A DNA stretch of 64,000 nt. It comes from Massilia aurea. Its GTDB lineage: Bacteria; Pseudomonadota; Gammaproteobacteria; Burkholderiales; Burkholderiaceae_D. Both the position numbers and the translations under genes were made by a program. The notes beneath the pieces were generated by a model. The model was not told where the DNA came from. It was given only the letters and a program-made list of their open reading frames with translations, and searched no databases. The stretch lies in assembly GCF_014200505.1 (NCBI RefSeq), contig NZ_JACHBX010000001.1, positions 1,054,001-1,118,000 of the forward strand, written 5' to 3'. Below, one piece after another: positions 51,006 through 60,927 of this stretch (position 1 is the first letter of the stretch; each line of letters opens with the position of its first letter).

Positions 51006-51063
51006 TCCGGGTGACGACGCCGACGCTGACGCCGGTCCCGGCTGCAGCGTCGGCCCCAGAGCA

Positions 51064-53265
51064 CTACACCGGCAGCGGCATCTTCTCCAGCAGCTTGTCG
51101 AGTGTGACCGGATACTCGCGCACCCGTACGCCAGTGGCGTTGTAGACCGCATTGGCAATCGCGGCCGCCACGCCGCACAGCCCCAGTTCACCCACACCCT
51201 TGGCCTTCATCGGCGACGAATACTCGTCTTCTTCATCGAGGAAGATGACGTCCTGATGTGGGATGTCGGCATGCACGGGCACCTCATAGGTCGCCATGTC
51301 GTGATTGGCAAAGAACCCCAGGCGCTTGTCGACCACCATGTGCTCCATCAGCGCGCCGCCCACACCCATCGTCATCGAGCCAATGACCTGGCTGCGCGCC
51401 GACTTGGGATTCAAAATACGGCCGGCCGCGCAGACGGCCAGCATGCGCCGCACGCGCGTCTCGCCCGTGACCGAATCGACTGCGACTTCGACGAAATGCG
51501 CGCCGAAGGTCGAGAGCTGGTTCTTTTTCGCCAGCTCGCCAAATTCGATGACGTCCTCGGCCACCAGCTCACCGCTCTCAGCCGCCTTGGCCAGCGGTTG
51601 GCTGACGCCGCCAGCACGCACGACGCCGTCGGCAAACACCGGTTCCGTCATGTTCATTTTGGCCGCGATCTGTTCGCGCAACTTGACGCAGGCAGCGTAC
51701 ACGCCGGCCGTCGCACTGTTGGCGCCGAACTGGCCACCCGAGCCGGCCGACACGGGAAAGTCCGAGTCGCCCAGCTTCACCTTCACGCGATCGAGCGGCA
51801 GGCCCAGCATCTCGGCGGCCGTCTGCGCAATGATCGTGTAGCTGCCGGTACCGATGTCGGTCATGTCCGTTTCGACGGTCAGGATGCCATCCGTACCCAG
51901 GCGCACGCGGGCGGCCGACTTGACCACGGGACTGTTGCGAAAGGCCGCCGCGACGCCGTGCCCGATCAGCCACTGGCCTTCACGGACTTGGGCCGGTTTG
52001 GCGTTGCGCGCCTTCCAGCCGAAGCGTTCGGCCCCGGTGCGCAGGCATTCGACCAGGCGCCGTTCGGAGAACGGTCGGTTCGGCTTTTCCGGATCGACCT
52101 TCGTGTCGTTCAGGATGCGCAGCTGCACCGGGTCCATCCCGAGCTTCTCGGCCAGTTCATCCATCGCGATTTCCAGCGCCATCATGCCCGGCGCCTCGCC
52201 CGGTGCGCGCATTGAATTGCCCTCTGGCAGATCCAGCACGGCCACGCGGGTCGCCGTCATCCGGTGCGCGCCCGCGTACAGCAGGCGCGTTTGCTGCGTG
52301 GCGACCTCGGGCCGGCCGCCCGGCAGGTTGCCGTTCCACGTTTCATGGCCGATGGCCTGGATGCGGCCATCGCGGCCCACGCCAATGCGCAGGCGCTGGA
52401 TGGTCTTGGGCCGGTGCGTCGTGTTGTTGAAGATCTGGTGGCGCTGGAGGGCCACCTTGACCGGACGGCCGGCAGCGCGGGCACCCAGCGCGGCCAGCAC
52501 GGCGTCGGTGCGCAGGAACAGCTTGCCGCCGAAGCCGCCGCCGATGTAGGGCGCGACGACGCGTACCTTGTCCTTGCCGATGTTCAGCGTCCTGGCCAGA
52601 TCGGTGCGGCACCAGTCGACCATCTGGGTCGACGTCCAGACCGTGAGCTTGTCGCCGCCCCAGCGCGCGGTGGTTGCATGCGGTTCCATCATCGCGTGCG
52701 CCTGGTCGGGTGTCGTGTAGGTGGCGTCGAGCTTGACGGGGGCGCCGTCGAATGCGTGCTCGAAGTCGCCGACGCGGGTATCGGGCGGCGCGTTGCGTTC
52801 GCCTTTGGGCGGGGTAGCGCTGTCCTTCACGCTGGCCAGGTCGAAGCTGCCCTTGGCCTCGCGGTAGCTGACCTTGACAAGATGGGCGGCGGCGCGCGCC
52901 TGCTCGAACGTCTCGGCCACCACGAGGGCAACGGCCTGGTGGTAGTGCATGACCTCGGGTCCGGCCAGGAGCCGGGCCGTATTCTTCTGGCCCTTGCCCA
53001 GTGCGCCGGCGTTGGCGGCGGTGACGACGGCCAGCACACCGGGCGCGCGGCGGGCTGCTGCATCGTCAATACTCACGATCGTGCCCTTGGCGATTGTGGC
53101 GCCGACCATCACGCCGTGGGCGGCGTCCGGTACGGCGGCGTGGTGTTCATAGGCATACGGTGCCTGGCCGGTGCACTTGAGAGGGCCATCGACACGGTCG
53201 TACGGCTTGCCGACGTGGCGCAGCGTGTCGATGGGATTGGTAGTAGCGGGGGTGTTGAATTTCAT
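51064..53265 (-). CDS. Second molybdopterin-binding catalytic subunit (PaoC paralogue)
   Basis: A 733-residue molybdenum hydroxylase large subunit, a close paralogue of the adjacent gene at 53414-55621. It shows the same order of molybdopterin segments, including AYEHH, GGGFGGKLFLRTD, RAPGEAPGMMALE and SVSAGSGGQFGAN, and the active-site Glu in KGVGELGLCGVAA. The ATG at 53265 is chosen because both paralogues begin MKFxTPATTNPID there. It lies 148 bases after the first copy, so it is probably transcribed from the same operon. Both copies keep the catalytic Glu, so neither looks decayed. It may partner the same FAD and FeS subunits with another substrate range. Confidence 0.93.
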   Translation of the reverse strand: MKFNTPATTNPIDTLRHVGKPYDRVDGPLKCTGQAPYAYEHHAAVPDAAHGVMVGATIAKGTIVSIDDAAARRAPGVLAVVTAANAGALGKGQKNTARLLAGPEVMHYHQAVALVVAETFEQARAAAHLVKVSYREAKGSFDLASVKDSATPPKGERNAPPDTRVGDFEHAFDGAPVKLDATYTTPDQAHAMMEPHATTARWGGDKLTVWTSTQMVDWCRTDLARTLNIGKDKVRVVAPYIGGGFGGKLFLRTDAVLAALGARAAGRPVKVALQRHQIFNNTTHRPKTIQRLRIGVGRDGRIQAIGHETWNGNLPGGRPEVATQQTRLLYAGAHRMTATRVAVLDLPEGNSMRAPGEAPGMMALEIAMDELAEKLGMDPVQLRILNDTKVDPEKPNRPFSERRLVECLRTGAERFGWKARNAKPAQVREGQWLIGHGVAAAFRNSPVVKSAARVRLGTDGILTVETDMTDIGTGSYTIIAQTAAEMLGLPLDRVKVKLGDSDFPVSAGSGGQFGANSATAGVYAACVKLREQIAAKMNMTEPVFADGVVRAGGVSQPLAKAAESGELVAEDVIEFGELAKKNQLSTFGAHFVEVAVDSVTGETRVRRMLAVCAAGRILNPKSARSQVIGSMTMGVGGALMEHMVVDKRLGFFANHDMATYEVPVHADIPHQDVIFLDEEDEYSSPMKAKGVGELGLCGVAAAIANAVYNATGVRVREYPVTLDKLLEKMPLPV

Positions 53266-53413
53266 GGGCTCGGCCTTTGTTCGCCTCCGCATGGCGCGGG
53301 GGAGGGGTTCGGTGCACCGGAAAAAAGAGGGGGCGCCTCATGGCCACGACGGGGCCACGAGGGCAAGGTGGCGAACGGCATCATGCCGCCGCCACTGGCA
53401 CTTCAGAACAACA

Positions 53414-55621
53414 TCAAACCGACAGCGGCATCTTTTCGATCAGCTTGTCGAGCGTGATCGGATACTCGCGTACACGTACGCCGGTCGCATTGTAGATTGC
53501 GTTGGCAACTGCCGCAGCAACACCGCACAGACCCAGCTCGCCGATACCCTTGGCCTTCATGGGCGACGCGATTTCATCTTCTTCCTTCAAGAAGATGACT
53601 TCCTGGTGCGGCACGTCGGCGTGCACCGGCACCTCGTAGGTTGCCATGTCGTGGTTCGCGAAGAAGCCCAGGCGCTTGTCGACCACCAGGTGCTCCATCA
53701 GCGCGCCGCCGATACCCATCGTCATGCCGCCGATGACCTGGCTGCGTGCCTGCATCGGGTTCAGGATACGGCCTGCTGCGCACACGGCCAGCATGCGGCG
53801 CACGCGCGTTTCGCCCGTGACCGAATCGACCGCGACTTCGACGAAGTGCGCGCCGAACGTCGACAGCTGGTTTTTCTTGTCCAGGCCGCCGGAGAATTCG
53901 ATCGTGTCTTCGCCAACCAGCTCACCACCTGCTGCCGCCTTGGCCAGTGGCTGGCTGTTGCCACCCACGCGCACGGTGCCATCGACGAATTCAGCGTCGG
54001 CTTCCTTCACGCCCAGCTTGGCGGCAATCTGCTCGCGCAGCTTGACGCAGGCTGCGTACACGCCTGATGTCGAACTGTTCGCGCCCCACTGGCCACCCGA
54101 ACCGGCCGATGCCGGGAAGTCCGAGTCGCCCAGGCGCACATCGATGCGATCGAGCGGCACGCCCAGCATTTCAGCCGTGGTCTGCGCGATGATTGTGTAG
54201 CTGCCGGTACCGATATCGGTCATGTCGGTTTCCACCGTCACGCGGCCATCCGTGCCCAGCTTGACGCGGGCGCCCGATTTCATCACCGGGCTGTTACGGA
54301 AGGCGGATGCCACGCCATGACCGATCAGCCAGCGACCTTCACGGACCTGGCCTGGCTTGGCATTGCGCTTGGCCCAACCGAACTTGTCGGCGCCCATGCG
54401 CATGCACTCGATGTAGCGGCGCTCCGAGAACTTGCGGATCGGCTTTTCCGGATCGACCTTGGTGTCGTTCAGGATGCGGAACTGGACCGGGTCCATGTTC
54501 AGCTTTTCGGCCATCTCGTCCATCGCGATTTCGAGCGCCATCATGCCCGGCGCTTCGCCCGGTGCGCGCATCGCGTTGCCTTCCGGCAGATCGAGCTCGG
54601 CCACGCGGGTGGTGGTCATGCGATCGGCACCCGCGTACAGCAGGCGCGTTTGCCCGGTTGCCGTTTCGGCGCTGCCTTTTGGCAGGTTGCCGTTCCAGGT
54701 TTCGTGGCCGATGGCCATGATGCGGCCGTCACGGCCGGCGCCGATGCGGATGCGCTGAATGGTCGCTGGACGGTGCGTCGTGTTGTTGAAGATCAGGTGG
54801 CGGTGCAGCGAGACCTTGACCGGCCGCTTGGCCGCGCGCGCGCCCAGTGCTGCCAGCAGTGCATCGGCGCGCAGGAACAGCTTCGAGCCGAAGCCGCCGC
54901 CAACGTATGGCGAGACCACGCGCACTTTTTCTTTCGGGATGGCCAGCGTCTTGGCCAGGTCGCTGCGGCACCAGGCGATCATCTGGTTCGACGTGTAGAC
55001 CGTGACCTTGTCGCCTTCCCAGAAGGCGGTCGAGGCATGCGGCTCCATCATCGCGTGTGACTGGTCCGGCGTGTGGTAGGTGGCGTCGAGCTTGACGGGC
55101 GAGGTCTCGAAACCGCGCGCGAAGTTGCCCGTCTTGGTATCCGGCGGATCCTGTTCACCGGTCGGTTTGACGGCGTTGCCTTTTTCGGCCTCGAGGTCGA
55201 AGCGGCCCTTCTGGGCCGTGTAGTTGACCTTGACCAGGTGCGCAGCAGCGCGCGCCTGTTCGAACGTCTCTGCCACCACCAGCGCGACCGCCTGGTGGTA
55301 GTGCTGGATGTTCGGGCCGGCCAGCAGGTGGGCGGTGTTCATGTCGCCCTTGCCCAGTTTGCCGGCGTTCTCGGCCGTGACGACGGCCAATACGCCCGGT
55401 GCGCGGCGCGCAGCCTCGATATCGATCGATGCGATGCGGCCCTTGGCGATGCCGGCGCCGACAACGAAGCCTTGGGCGGCGTTCGGTACTTCCTTGTGGT
55501 GCTCGTACGCGTACGGCGCGGTACCGGTGGTCTTGAATTTGCCGTCGATGCGGTTGGTCGGCTGACCGACATAGCGCATGCGGTCAATCGGATTGGTGGT
55601 CGCTGGAGTCAGGAATTTCAT
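53414..55621 (-). CDS. paoC: Aldehyde oxidoreductase molybdopterin-binding subunit
   Basis: A 735-residue xanthine dehydrogenase-family large subunit that carries the molybdenum cofactor and oxidises aldehydes in PaoABC-type periplasmic enzymes. Cofactor segments (GGGFGSKLFLRAD, RAPGEAPGMMALE, SASAGSGGQWGAN) and the active-site Glu in KGIGELGLCG are present. It starts three bases after paoB ends, forming an operon with paoA and paoB. A second, very similar subunit follows. The complex should be Tat-exported through the small subunit. The substrate range is inferred from the family only. Confidence 0.93.
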   Translation of the reverse strand: MKFLTPATTNPIDRMRYVGQPTNRIDGKFKTTGTAPYAYEHHKEVPNAAQGFVVGAGIAKGRIASIDIEAARRAPGVLAVVTAENAGKLGKGDMNTAHLLAGPNIQHYHQAVALVVAETFEQARAAAHLVKVNYTAQKGRFDLEAEKGNAVKPTGEQDPPDTKTGNFARGFETSPVKLDATYHTPDQSHAMMEPHASTAFWEGDKVTVYTSNQMIAWCRSDLAKTLAIPKEKVRVVSPYVGGGFGSKLFLRADALLAALGARAAKRPVKVSLHRHLIFNNTTHRPATIQRIRIGAGRDGRIMAIGHETWNGNLPKGSAETATGQTRLLYAGADRMTTTRVAELDLPEGNAMRAPGEAPGMMALEIAMDEMAEKLNMDPVQFRILNDTKVDPEKPIRKFSERRYIECMRMGADKFGWAKRNAKPGQVREGRWLIGHGVASAFRNSPVMKSGARVKLGTDGRVTVETDMTDIGTGSYTIIAQTTAEMLGVPLDRIDVRLGDSDFPASAGSGGQWGANSSTSGVYAACVKLREQIAAKLGVKEADAEFVDGTVRVGGNSQPLAKAAAGGELVGEDTIEFSGGLDKKNQLSTFGAHFVEVAVDSVTGETRVRRMLAVCAAGRILNPMQARSQVIGGMTMGIGGALMEHLVVDKRLGFFANHDMATYEVPVHADVPHQEVIFLKEEDEIASPMKAKGIGELGLCGVAAAVANAIYNATGVRVREYPITLDKLIEKMPLSV

Positions 55622-55624
55622 GGC

Positions 55625-56578
55625 TTAGGCTTTCTTTGCGTCTTGCATTGCTGCGGCCAAAATACGGTGTACCAAAGGAACCTTGAAGGCATTCTCTTCG
55701 GTGGTCTTGGCGCCGGCCATCAGGCGGTCGGCCACGGCCTTGGCGCCCGCGCCCATCTGCTGCTCGGCGGCTTCGACGCGCCATGGCTTGTGGGCCACGC
55801 CGCCAACGGCCACGCGGCCGCTGCCATCTGGCAGGATGACGGTAGCAACCGACACCAGCGCGAACGCATACGATGCGCGGTCACGTACTTTCTTGTACGC
55901 GTGCACGCCGCCCAGCGGTTTTGGCAGGGTGACGTAAGTGATCAGTTCACCTGGTTCGAGTACCGTTTCGATGTGCGGGGTGTTGCCCGGCAGGCGATGG
56001 AAGTCGGCGATCGGAATCGTGCGCTTGCTGCCATCGGCGCGCACCGTCTCGACTTCAGCGTCCAGCAGGCGCATGGCCACGGCCATGTCGCTCGGATGCG
56101 TGGCGATGCAGGCGTCGCTCGTACCGACAACGGCCAGGTTGCGCGTGAAGCCGCCGATGGCGGCGCAACCGCTGCCCGGCTGGCGCTTGTTGCACTTTTG
56201 CGCGGTGTCGTAGAAGTACGAGCAGCGGGTACGCTGCAGCAGGTTGCCCGACGTCGTTGCCTTGTTGCGCAACTGGGTCGAGGCGCCCGACAGCAGGGCG
56301 CGCGACAGCACGGCGTAATCCTTGCGCACGCGCGGATCGGATGCCAGATCGGTGTTGCGCACGAAGGCGCCGATGCGCAGGCCGCCGTTGGCGGTGGGTT
56401 CGATCTTGTCGAAGCCCAGTTTATTGACGTCGACCAGGGCGCCCGGGGTTTCGATCTCGAGCTTCATCAGGTCGAGCAGGTTGGTGCCGCCGGCGATGAA
56501 ACGTGCGCCTGGCGTGCGGGCGACGGTCTGCGCGGCCTGTGCAGGCGTGGTGGCGCGTTGGTAAGTAAAGACCTTCAT
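55625..56578 (-). CDS. paoB: Aldehyde oxidoreductase FAD-binding subunit
   Basis: A 317-residue FAD subunit of the molybdenum hydroxylase. The FAD pyrophosphate loop ([11 protein letters not shown]) and the ARSDL-like [10 protein letters not shown] segment are present. A Cys cluster at [19 protein letters not shown] and GCAAIGG matches the extra 4Fe-4S site seen in PaoB. The ATG at 56578 shares four bases with the stop of paoA, so translation is coupled. It passes electrons from the molybdenum subunit through the FeS subunit to the acceptor. Confidence 0.93.
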   Translation of the reverse strand: MKVFTYQRATTPAQAAQTVARTPGARFIAGGTNLLDLMKLEIETPGALVDVNKLGFDKIEPTANGGLRIGAFVRNTDLASDPRVRKDYAVLSRALLSGASTQLRNKATTSGNLLQRTRCSYFYDTAQKCNKRQPGSGCAAIGGFTRNLAVVGTSDACIATHPSDMAVAMRLLDAEVETVRADGSKRTIPIADFHRLPGNTPHIETVLEPGELITYVTLPKPLGGVHAYKKVRDRASYAFALVSVATVILPDGSGRVAVGGVAHKPWRVEAAEQQMGAGAKAVADRLMAGAKTTEENAFKVPLVHRILAAAMQDAKKA

Positions 56579-57222
56579 GCTTTGACCCCTCCGACTTCCT
56601 TGATGGCGTCGATGATGTTGGAGTAGGCGCCGCATCGGCAGATATTGCCGCTCATGCGCTCACGGATTTCTTCCACGGTCATCTGTGGCTTGGCGTTGAG
56701 GTCGGCCGTAACGTGGCTCGGCATGCCGGCGCGAATTTCTTCGATCACCGACACGCTGGCACAGATCTGGCCCGGGGTACAGTACCCGCACTGGTAGCCA
56801 TCGTGCTTGACGAAGGCAGCCTGCATCGGGTGCAGCTTGTCCGGCGTGCCGAGTCCTTCGATCGTCGTGATCTTGGCACCGTCGTGCATGATCGCCAGCG
56901 ACAGGCACGAGTTGATGCGGCGGCCATCCATGATGATGGTGCAGGCGCCGCACTGGCCCTGGTCGCAACCTTTTTTCGAGCCGGTCAGGTGCAGGTGCTC
57001 ACGCAGCGCGTCGAGCAGCGTCGTGCGCGTGTCGAGTTCGAGCGTGACATCCTTGCCGTTGACGTTGAAGGAGACGCCGACCTTGACCGGCTCCGGGTTG
57101 GCGGCCGGGGCGTTGGCGGCCGTCTGCGCGTTTGCGCCCGGCATTGCAACGGCTGAGGCCGATACTGCGCCGGCGATCAATACATCGCGCCGGGACAGCT
57201 TGATTTCCCTGAATTGTTCCAT
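56575..57222 (-). CDS. paoA: Aldehyde oxidoreductase 2Fe-2S subunit with Tat signal
   Basis: A 215-residue small subunit. A Tat signal ([10 protein letters not shown], residues about 9-18) shows that the complex is exported folded, since the other subunits lack signals. Two 2Fe-2S motifs follow: [12 protein letters not shown] with the later Cys (NSCLS), and [10 protein letters not shown] with CRCGAY. The first gene of the operon, it has about 250 bases upstream before the tRNA gene, where its promoter must lie; no clear match was found. Confidence 0.95.
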   Translation of the reverse strand: MEQFREIKLSRRDVLIAGAVSASAVAMPGANAQTAANAPAANPEPVKVGVSFNVNGKDVTLELDTRTTLLDALREHLHLTGSKKGCDQGQCGACTIIMDGRRINSCLSLAIMHDGAKITTIEGLGTPDKLHPMQAAFVKHDGYQCGYCTPGQICASVSVIEEIRAGMPSHVTADLNAKPQMTVEEIRERMSGNICRCGAYSNIIDAIKEVGGVKA

Positions 57223-57469
57223 GTTTGGAAGTTCCTTCTATACAGTACGTTGTTCACCGTAGCGTTGGCGTCGATACGATGGCGCCGCCCAGGCGAAAAG
57301 AAATGACAAGATAATGAATTGATTTTATGTCAGCTCGCGTGAAGGCCGCGCTCCCTTGAAACCTGAAGCATTTTGGTCTGATAGCCATGTTGAGAGTGGG
57401 TGTTTATATTCAGCGGCGCAGCTCAGCCACTAACACCCGTGTTGCTCCACGTAGTACAATCCGGGCGGC

Positions 57470-57554
57470 GCGGGCATGGCGAAATTGGTAGACGCATCAG
57501 ACTTAAAATCTGCCGCCGTGAGGCGTGCCGGTTCGATTCCGGCTGCCCGCACCA
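57470..57554 (+). tRNA. tRNA-Leu(UAA)
   Basis: The cloverleaf is complete: acceptor arm GCGGGCA with TGCCCGC, anticodon loop CTTAAAA with anticodon TAA, the long variable arm typical of class II (leucine) tRNAs, TTCGATTCC T loop, and CCA encoded at 57552-57554. A TACAAT (57455-57460) ten bases upstream may be its -10 box. The start and end are set by the acceptor pairing. Confidence 0.95.
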
Positions 57555-57738
57555 CGAATTATCCTGGCGCTCCACGCCGATCATGGCGCGACAGCGCCGA
57601 TGCACTCGCTCCGATGTGCGACTGTCCATACGTTCCGTCATGGCAAGTGCAGGTCAGCGGCCTCGGCCGGATGGTGTAGCATGCCATTCGGCACCTCAAT
57701 GCCGCCGCCGCACCACGACACTCCCCAGCACGACATGC

Positions 57739-57743
57739 AAGGA
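57739..57743 (+). promoter_or_regulatory. Ribosome binding site supporting a TTG start
   Basis: AAGGA six bases before a TTG at 57750; the upstream ATG at 57735 has no such site. Confidence 0.5.
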
Positions 57744-57749
57744 CCCGAA

Positions 57750-58541
57750 TTGAATATCACGATCAACGACGAATTGCGCTCTTTCGTCGATCCACTCAGC
57801 CCGATCGAACAAGCCGCGCTCGAGCGCAGCCTGCTTGCCGAAGGTTGCCGCGATGCATTGGTACTCTGGCGCGATACGCTGATCGACGGCCACAACCGCT
57901 ACGAGCTGTGCCAAAAGCATGGCATACCGTTCCGCACCGTCCACAACAACACGTTCGAGTCGATCGAGGACGTCATGCTGTGGATGATCGATAACCACCT
58001 GGCGCGCCGCAGCGTCTCGGACTTCCAGCGCGGCGTGCTGGCGCTGAAGAAAAAAGAGATCGTCTCGGCCCGCGTGGCCGAACGTCCTGCCGATGAGGCA
58101 GGCGATGCCGACGCCGCGCCCGATGCCGGATCGCCGCCATGGAACACGCGCGAAGACGTCGCGCGTGCGGCGCGCGTGTCGAGCAATACGATCAGCCAGA
58201 TCGAACGCATCCAGAAAGCGGCCACGCCCGAGCTGCGCGAAGCCGTGCGCACCGGCACCATCTCGATCAATGCCGCCGCCAACGTGGCGCAGTTGCCCGA
58301 GTCGGCGCAATTGGCCGCCGTGGCCGGTGGGCGCAAGGAATTGCAGCAGGCCGCGCGCCAGGTGCGCGAACAGAAAAGTGCGGCCCGCCCGCGCAAAGAG
58401 AAAGAGGTGGTCGATCCGGCCGACGAGCTGGCCACGCTGCGCAGCGAACGCGCAGCGATGAAAGACCGCCTGGCCACGCTGCTGACCGAAAACGAACGCC
58501 TCAAGCAACGCCTCGTCAACGCCGGTCTCGGCGCCGACTGA
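57750..58541 (+). CDS. ParB N-terminal-domain protein
   Basis: A 263-residue protein. Residues about 1-95 resemble the ParB/Srx nuclease-like domain (PLSPIEQAALERSLLAEGCRDALVLWRDTLIDGHNRYELC), and a DNA-binding HTH region follows (DVARAARVSSNTISQIERIQ). The C-terminal 70 residues are a charged coiled coil (LRSERAAMKDRLATLLTENERLK). It is chromosomal and single here, with no ParA beside it. It is close to plasmid- and phage-type KorB/ParB-like regulators rather than to chromosomal ParB. The TTG at 57750 is preferred, because the ATG at 57735 lacks a ribosome site. The role is unknown. Confidence 0.75.
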   Translation: MNITINDELRSFVDPLSPIEQAALERSLLAEGCRDALVLWRDTLIDGHNRYELCQKHGIPFRTVHNNTFESIEDVMLWMIDNHLARRSVSDFQRGVLALKKKEIVSARVAERPADEAGDADAAPDAGSPPWNTREDVARAARVSSNTISQIERIQKAATPELREAVRTGTISINAAANVAQLPESAQLAAVAGGRKELQQAARQVREQKSAARPRKEKEVVDPADELATLRSERAAMKDRLATLLTENERLKQRLVNAGLGAD

Positions 58542-58571
58542 ACCTCCCACGTCCTCAAGGAGCCAGCCCCC

Positions 58572-60836
58572 ATGCCCACGTCACGTTCGTTCACGCCGGC
58601 ATTGCTCGGCTTGCTCCTGATCGGCGCCGCCGCGCCATCGGTCGCTGTTGCGCCCAAGAAGACACCGATCGCGGCCACCAGCGCGCAAGCTGCGCCGAGC
58701 GCGACCACGGTCGCGCGCTGGAAAGCAACGGCCGAGCGCGTGACGATCATGCGCGACAAATGGGGCATTCCGCACGTCTTCGGCCGCACCGATGCCGACA
58801 CCGTGTTCGGCACGCTGTACGCGCAGGCCGAGGACGACTTCAACCGCATCGAGCTCAATTACATCAATGCGATGGGGCGCCTGGCCGAAGTCGAGGGCGA
58901 GGCCGAGATCTGGCGCGACCTGCGCATGAAGCTGTACGTTCAGCCGGCCGCCATGCAGGCGCAATATGCCGCGAGTCCTGCCTGGCTGCAGAACCTGATG
59001 AAGGCGTTTGCGGATGGTCTGAACTATTACCTGTACACGCACCCCGAGGTCAAGCCGAAGCTCCTGACCCACTTCGAGCCGTGGATGGCGCTCACGTTCA
59101 GCGAAGGCAGCATCGGCGGCGACATCGAATCCATTGAGCTGGCTGACCTGGCCGCGTTCTATGGCAAGCGCCCGGCAGTGGCGCAACTGGGTGCGAAACT
59201 GGATGCGCAGCGCCATGACCCGCGTGGCTTCGCCCCCGAACCGCGCGGCTCGAACGGCTTTGCCATCGCGCCGAAACTGAGCGCCAATGGCCACGCGCTG
59301 CTGATGATCAACCCGCACACGTCGTTCTACTTCCGTCCCGAAGTGCACATGGTCAGCGAAGAGGGCCTGAATGCCTATGGCGCCGTGACCTGGGGCCAGT
59401 TCTTCATCTATCAGGGTTTTAATGACAAGCTGGGCTGGATGCACACGTCCGGTGGCGGTGACGTCATCGACGAATACCTGGAAACGGTCGTCGACCGCAA
59501 TGGCGAGTACTTCTATAAATACGGCAAGCACGAGGCGCCGATGCGCAAGGTCGCGATCGCGCTCCCGTACAAGATGCCCGATGGGACGATGGCCAGCCGC
59601 AGTGTCACCGCCTACTTCACGCACCACGGCCCGGTCGTGCGCGCCGAGGGCGGCAAGTGGGTGTCGGTCAAGCTGATGGACGACCCGCTCAACGCGCTGA
59701 CCCAGTCGTACACCCGCACCAAGGCGCGCGACTACAGCGCCTTTTACAAGGCCATGGAGCTGCGCACCAATTCGTCCAACAACACGGTGTACGCCGATGC
59801 GAAGGGCAATATCGCTTACTTCCACGGGAACTTCATCCCGAAACGCGACCCGCGCGTGGACTGGACCCGCCCGGTAGACGGCAGCAATCCCGCCAACGAA
59901 TGGCAGCGCCTGCACGAGATCGACGAGACCATCACGCTGTTCAACCCGGCCAGCGGCTACATCTTCAACACCAACAACTGGCCCTGCACGGCGGCCGGCC
60001 CAAGTAGCCCCAAATGCGCGAGCTACCCGTCGTACATGTGGTCGCTGCCCGAGAATGCGCGTGGCCGCAATGCCGCGCGTGTGTTCAAGGATGCCAAGGG
60101 GCTCGACATCGACGGCCTGATCGCGGCTTCGTACGACACGCGCCTGCAGGCGTTCGAACCGCTGGTGCCGGCGGTCATTGCCGACTACGACGCCTTGCCG
60201 CCGGAAGACCCGCGCAAAGCGGCGCTTGCCGAGCAGATCGACGCACTGCGCAGCTGGAACATGCGCTACGCCATCGACTCGATCCCCACGTCGCTGGCCG
60301 TCTACTGGGGCCAGGACCTGGTGGCGCAGCACGGCGCGCGCGCCAAGCTCGAGACGATCCCGCCGGTCGACTACATCGCACAGCGCTTGAGCCCGGCGGA
60401 CCGGCTCGACGGCTTGATGCGCGCGTCGGACAAACTGACGGCCGACTTCGGCGACTGGCGCACGCCATGGGGCGAGATCAACCGCTTCCAGCGCCTGTCA
60501 GGCGCGGTCGACCAGCAATACGATGACAGCAAGCCGAGTATTCCGGTGCCGTTCACATCGGCCAACTGGGGTTCGCTGGCATCGTTCGGCATGACGGCCA
60601 AACAAACGACGAAGCGCATCTATGGCGACCGCGGCAACAGCTTTGTCGCTGCCGTGGAGTTCGGCCCGAAGGTGCGCGCCAAGAGCATTCTGGCGGGCGG
60701 CCAGAGCAGCGATCCGCGTTCGCCGCACTTCAATGATCAGGCTGCCATGTATGCGCGCGGCGAGTTCAAGGACGTGCTGTTCTACAAGGAAGATATCGAG
60801 CGCCATCTCGAGCGGAAATACCATCCGGGCAAGTGA
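58572..60836 (+). CDS. Penicillin-acylase-family (Ntn) amidohydrolase
   Basis: A 754-residue exported enzyme with a signal peptide (about 1-26). It follows the acylase layout of alpha subunit, spacer and beta subunit: WGIPHVFGRTDADTVFGTLYAQAEDDF at the start, then the self-cleaved nucleophile S227 in PRGSNGFAI. Further family residues are in HTSGGGDVIDEY and TNSSNNTVYAD. Members include penicillin acylase and acyl-homoserine-lactone acylases (PvdQ); the substrate cannot be told. No signalling (LuxI/R) genes are adjacent. It starts 30 bases after the ParB-like gene. Confidence 0.92.
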   Translation: MPTSRSFTPALLGLLLIGAAAPSVAVAPKKTPIAATSAQAAPSATTVARWKATAERVTIMRDKWGIPHVFGRTDADTVFGTLYAQAEDDFNRIELNYINAMGRLAEVEGEAEIWRDLRMKLYVQPAAMQAQYAASPAWLQNLMKAFADGLNYYLYTHPEVKPKLLTHFEPWMALTFSEGSIGGDIESIELADLAAFYGKRPAVAQLGAKLDAQRHDPRGFAPEPRGSNGFAIAPKLSANGHALLMINPHTSFYFRPEVHMVSEEGLNAYGAVTWGQFFIYQGFNDKLGWMHTSGGGDVIDEYLETVVDRNGEYFYKYGKHEAPMRKVAIALPYKMPDGTMASRSVTAYFTHHGPVVRAEGGKWVSVKLMDDPLNALTQSYTRTKARDYSAFYKAMELRTNSSNNTVYADAKGNIAYFHGNFIPKRDPRVDWTRPVDGSNPANEWQRLHEIDETITLFNPASGYIFNTNNWPCTAAGPSSPKCASYPSYMWSLPENARGRNAARVFKDAKGLDIDGLIAASYDTRLQAFEPLVPAVIADYDALPPEDPRKAALAEQIDALRSWNMRYAIDSIPTSLAVYWGQDLVAQHGARAKLETIPPVDYIAQRLSPADRLDGLMRASDKLTADFGDWRTPWGEINRFQRLSGAVDQQYDDSKPSIPVPFTSANWGSLASFGMTAKQTTKRIYGDRGNSFVAAVEFGPKVRAKSILAGGQSSDPRSPHFNDQAAMYARGEFKDVLFYKEDIERHLERKYHPGK

Positions 60837-60927
60837 AAAGCCGATGGCGATGGCGCTGGCGATCCAGGTTGCCGGCACGCTATAATCGCAGCCTTCGTCG
60901 CATCGGATAGACAGGCAGGACAGGGCA

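Noticed and set aside
51064..53265. Second PaoC copy as a pseudogene
   Set aside because: It is full length, keeps the cofactor segments and the active-site Glu, and its frame is intact.
55073..56626. Plus-strand frame of about 517 codons
   Set aside because: Antisense to paoC, paoB and part of paoA; no domains are visible.
58581..60332. Minus-strand frame of about 580 codons
   Set aside because: Antisense to the penicillin-acylase-family gene, which has its nucleophile and other motifs.
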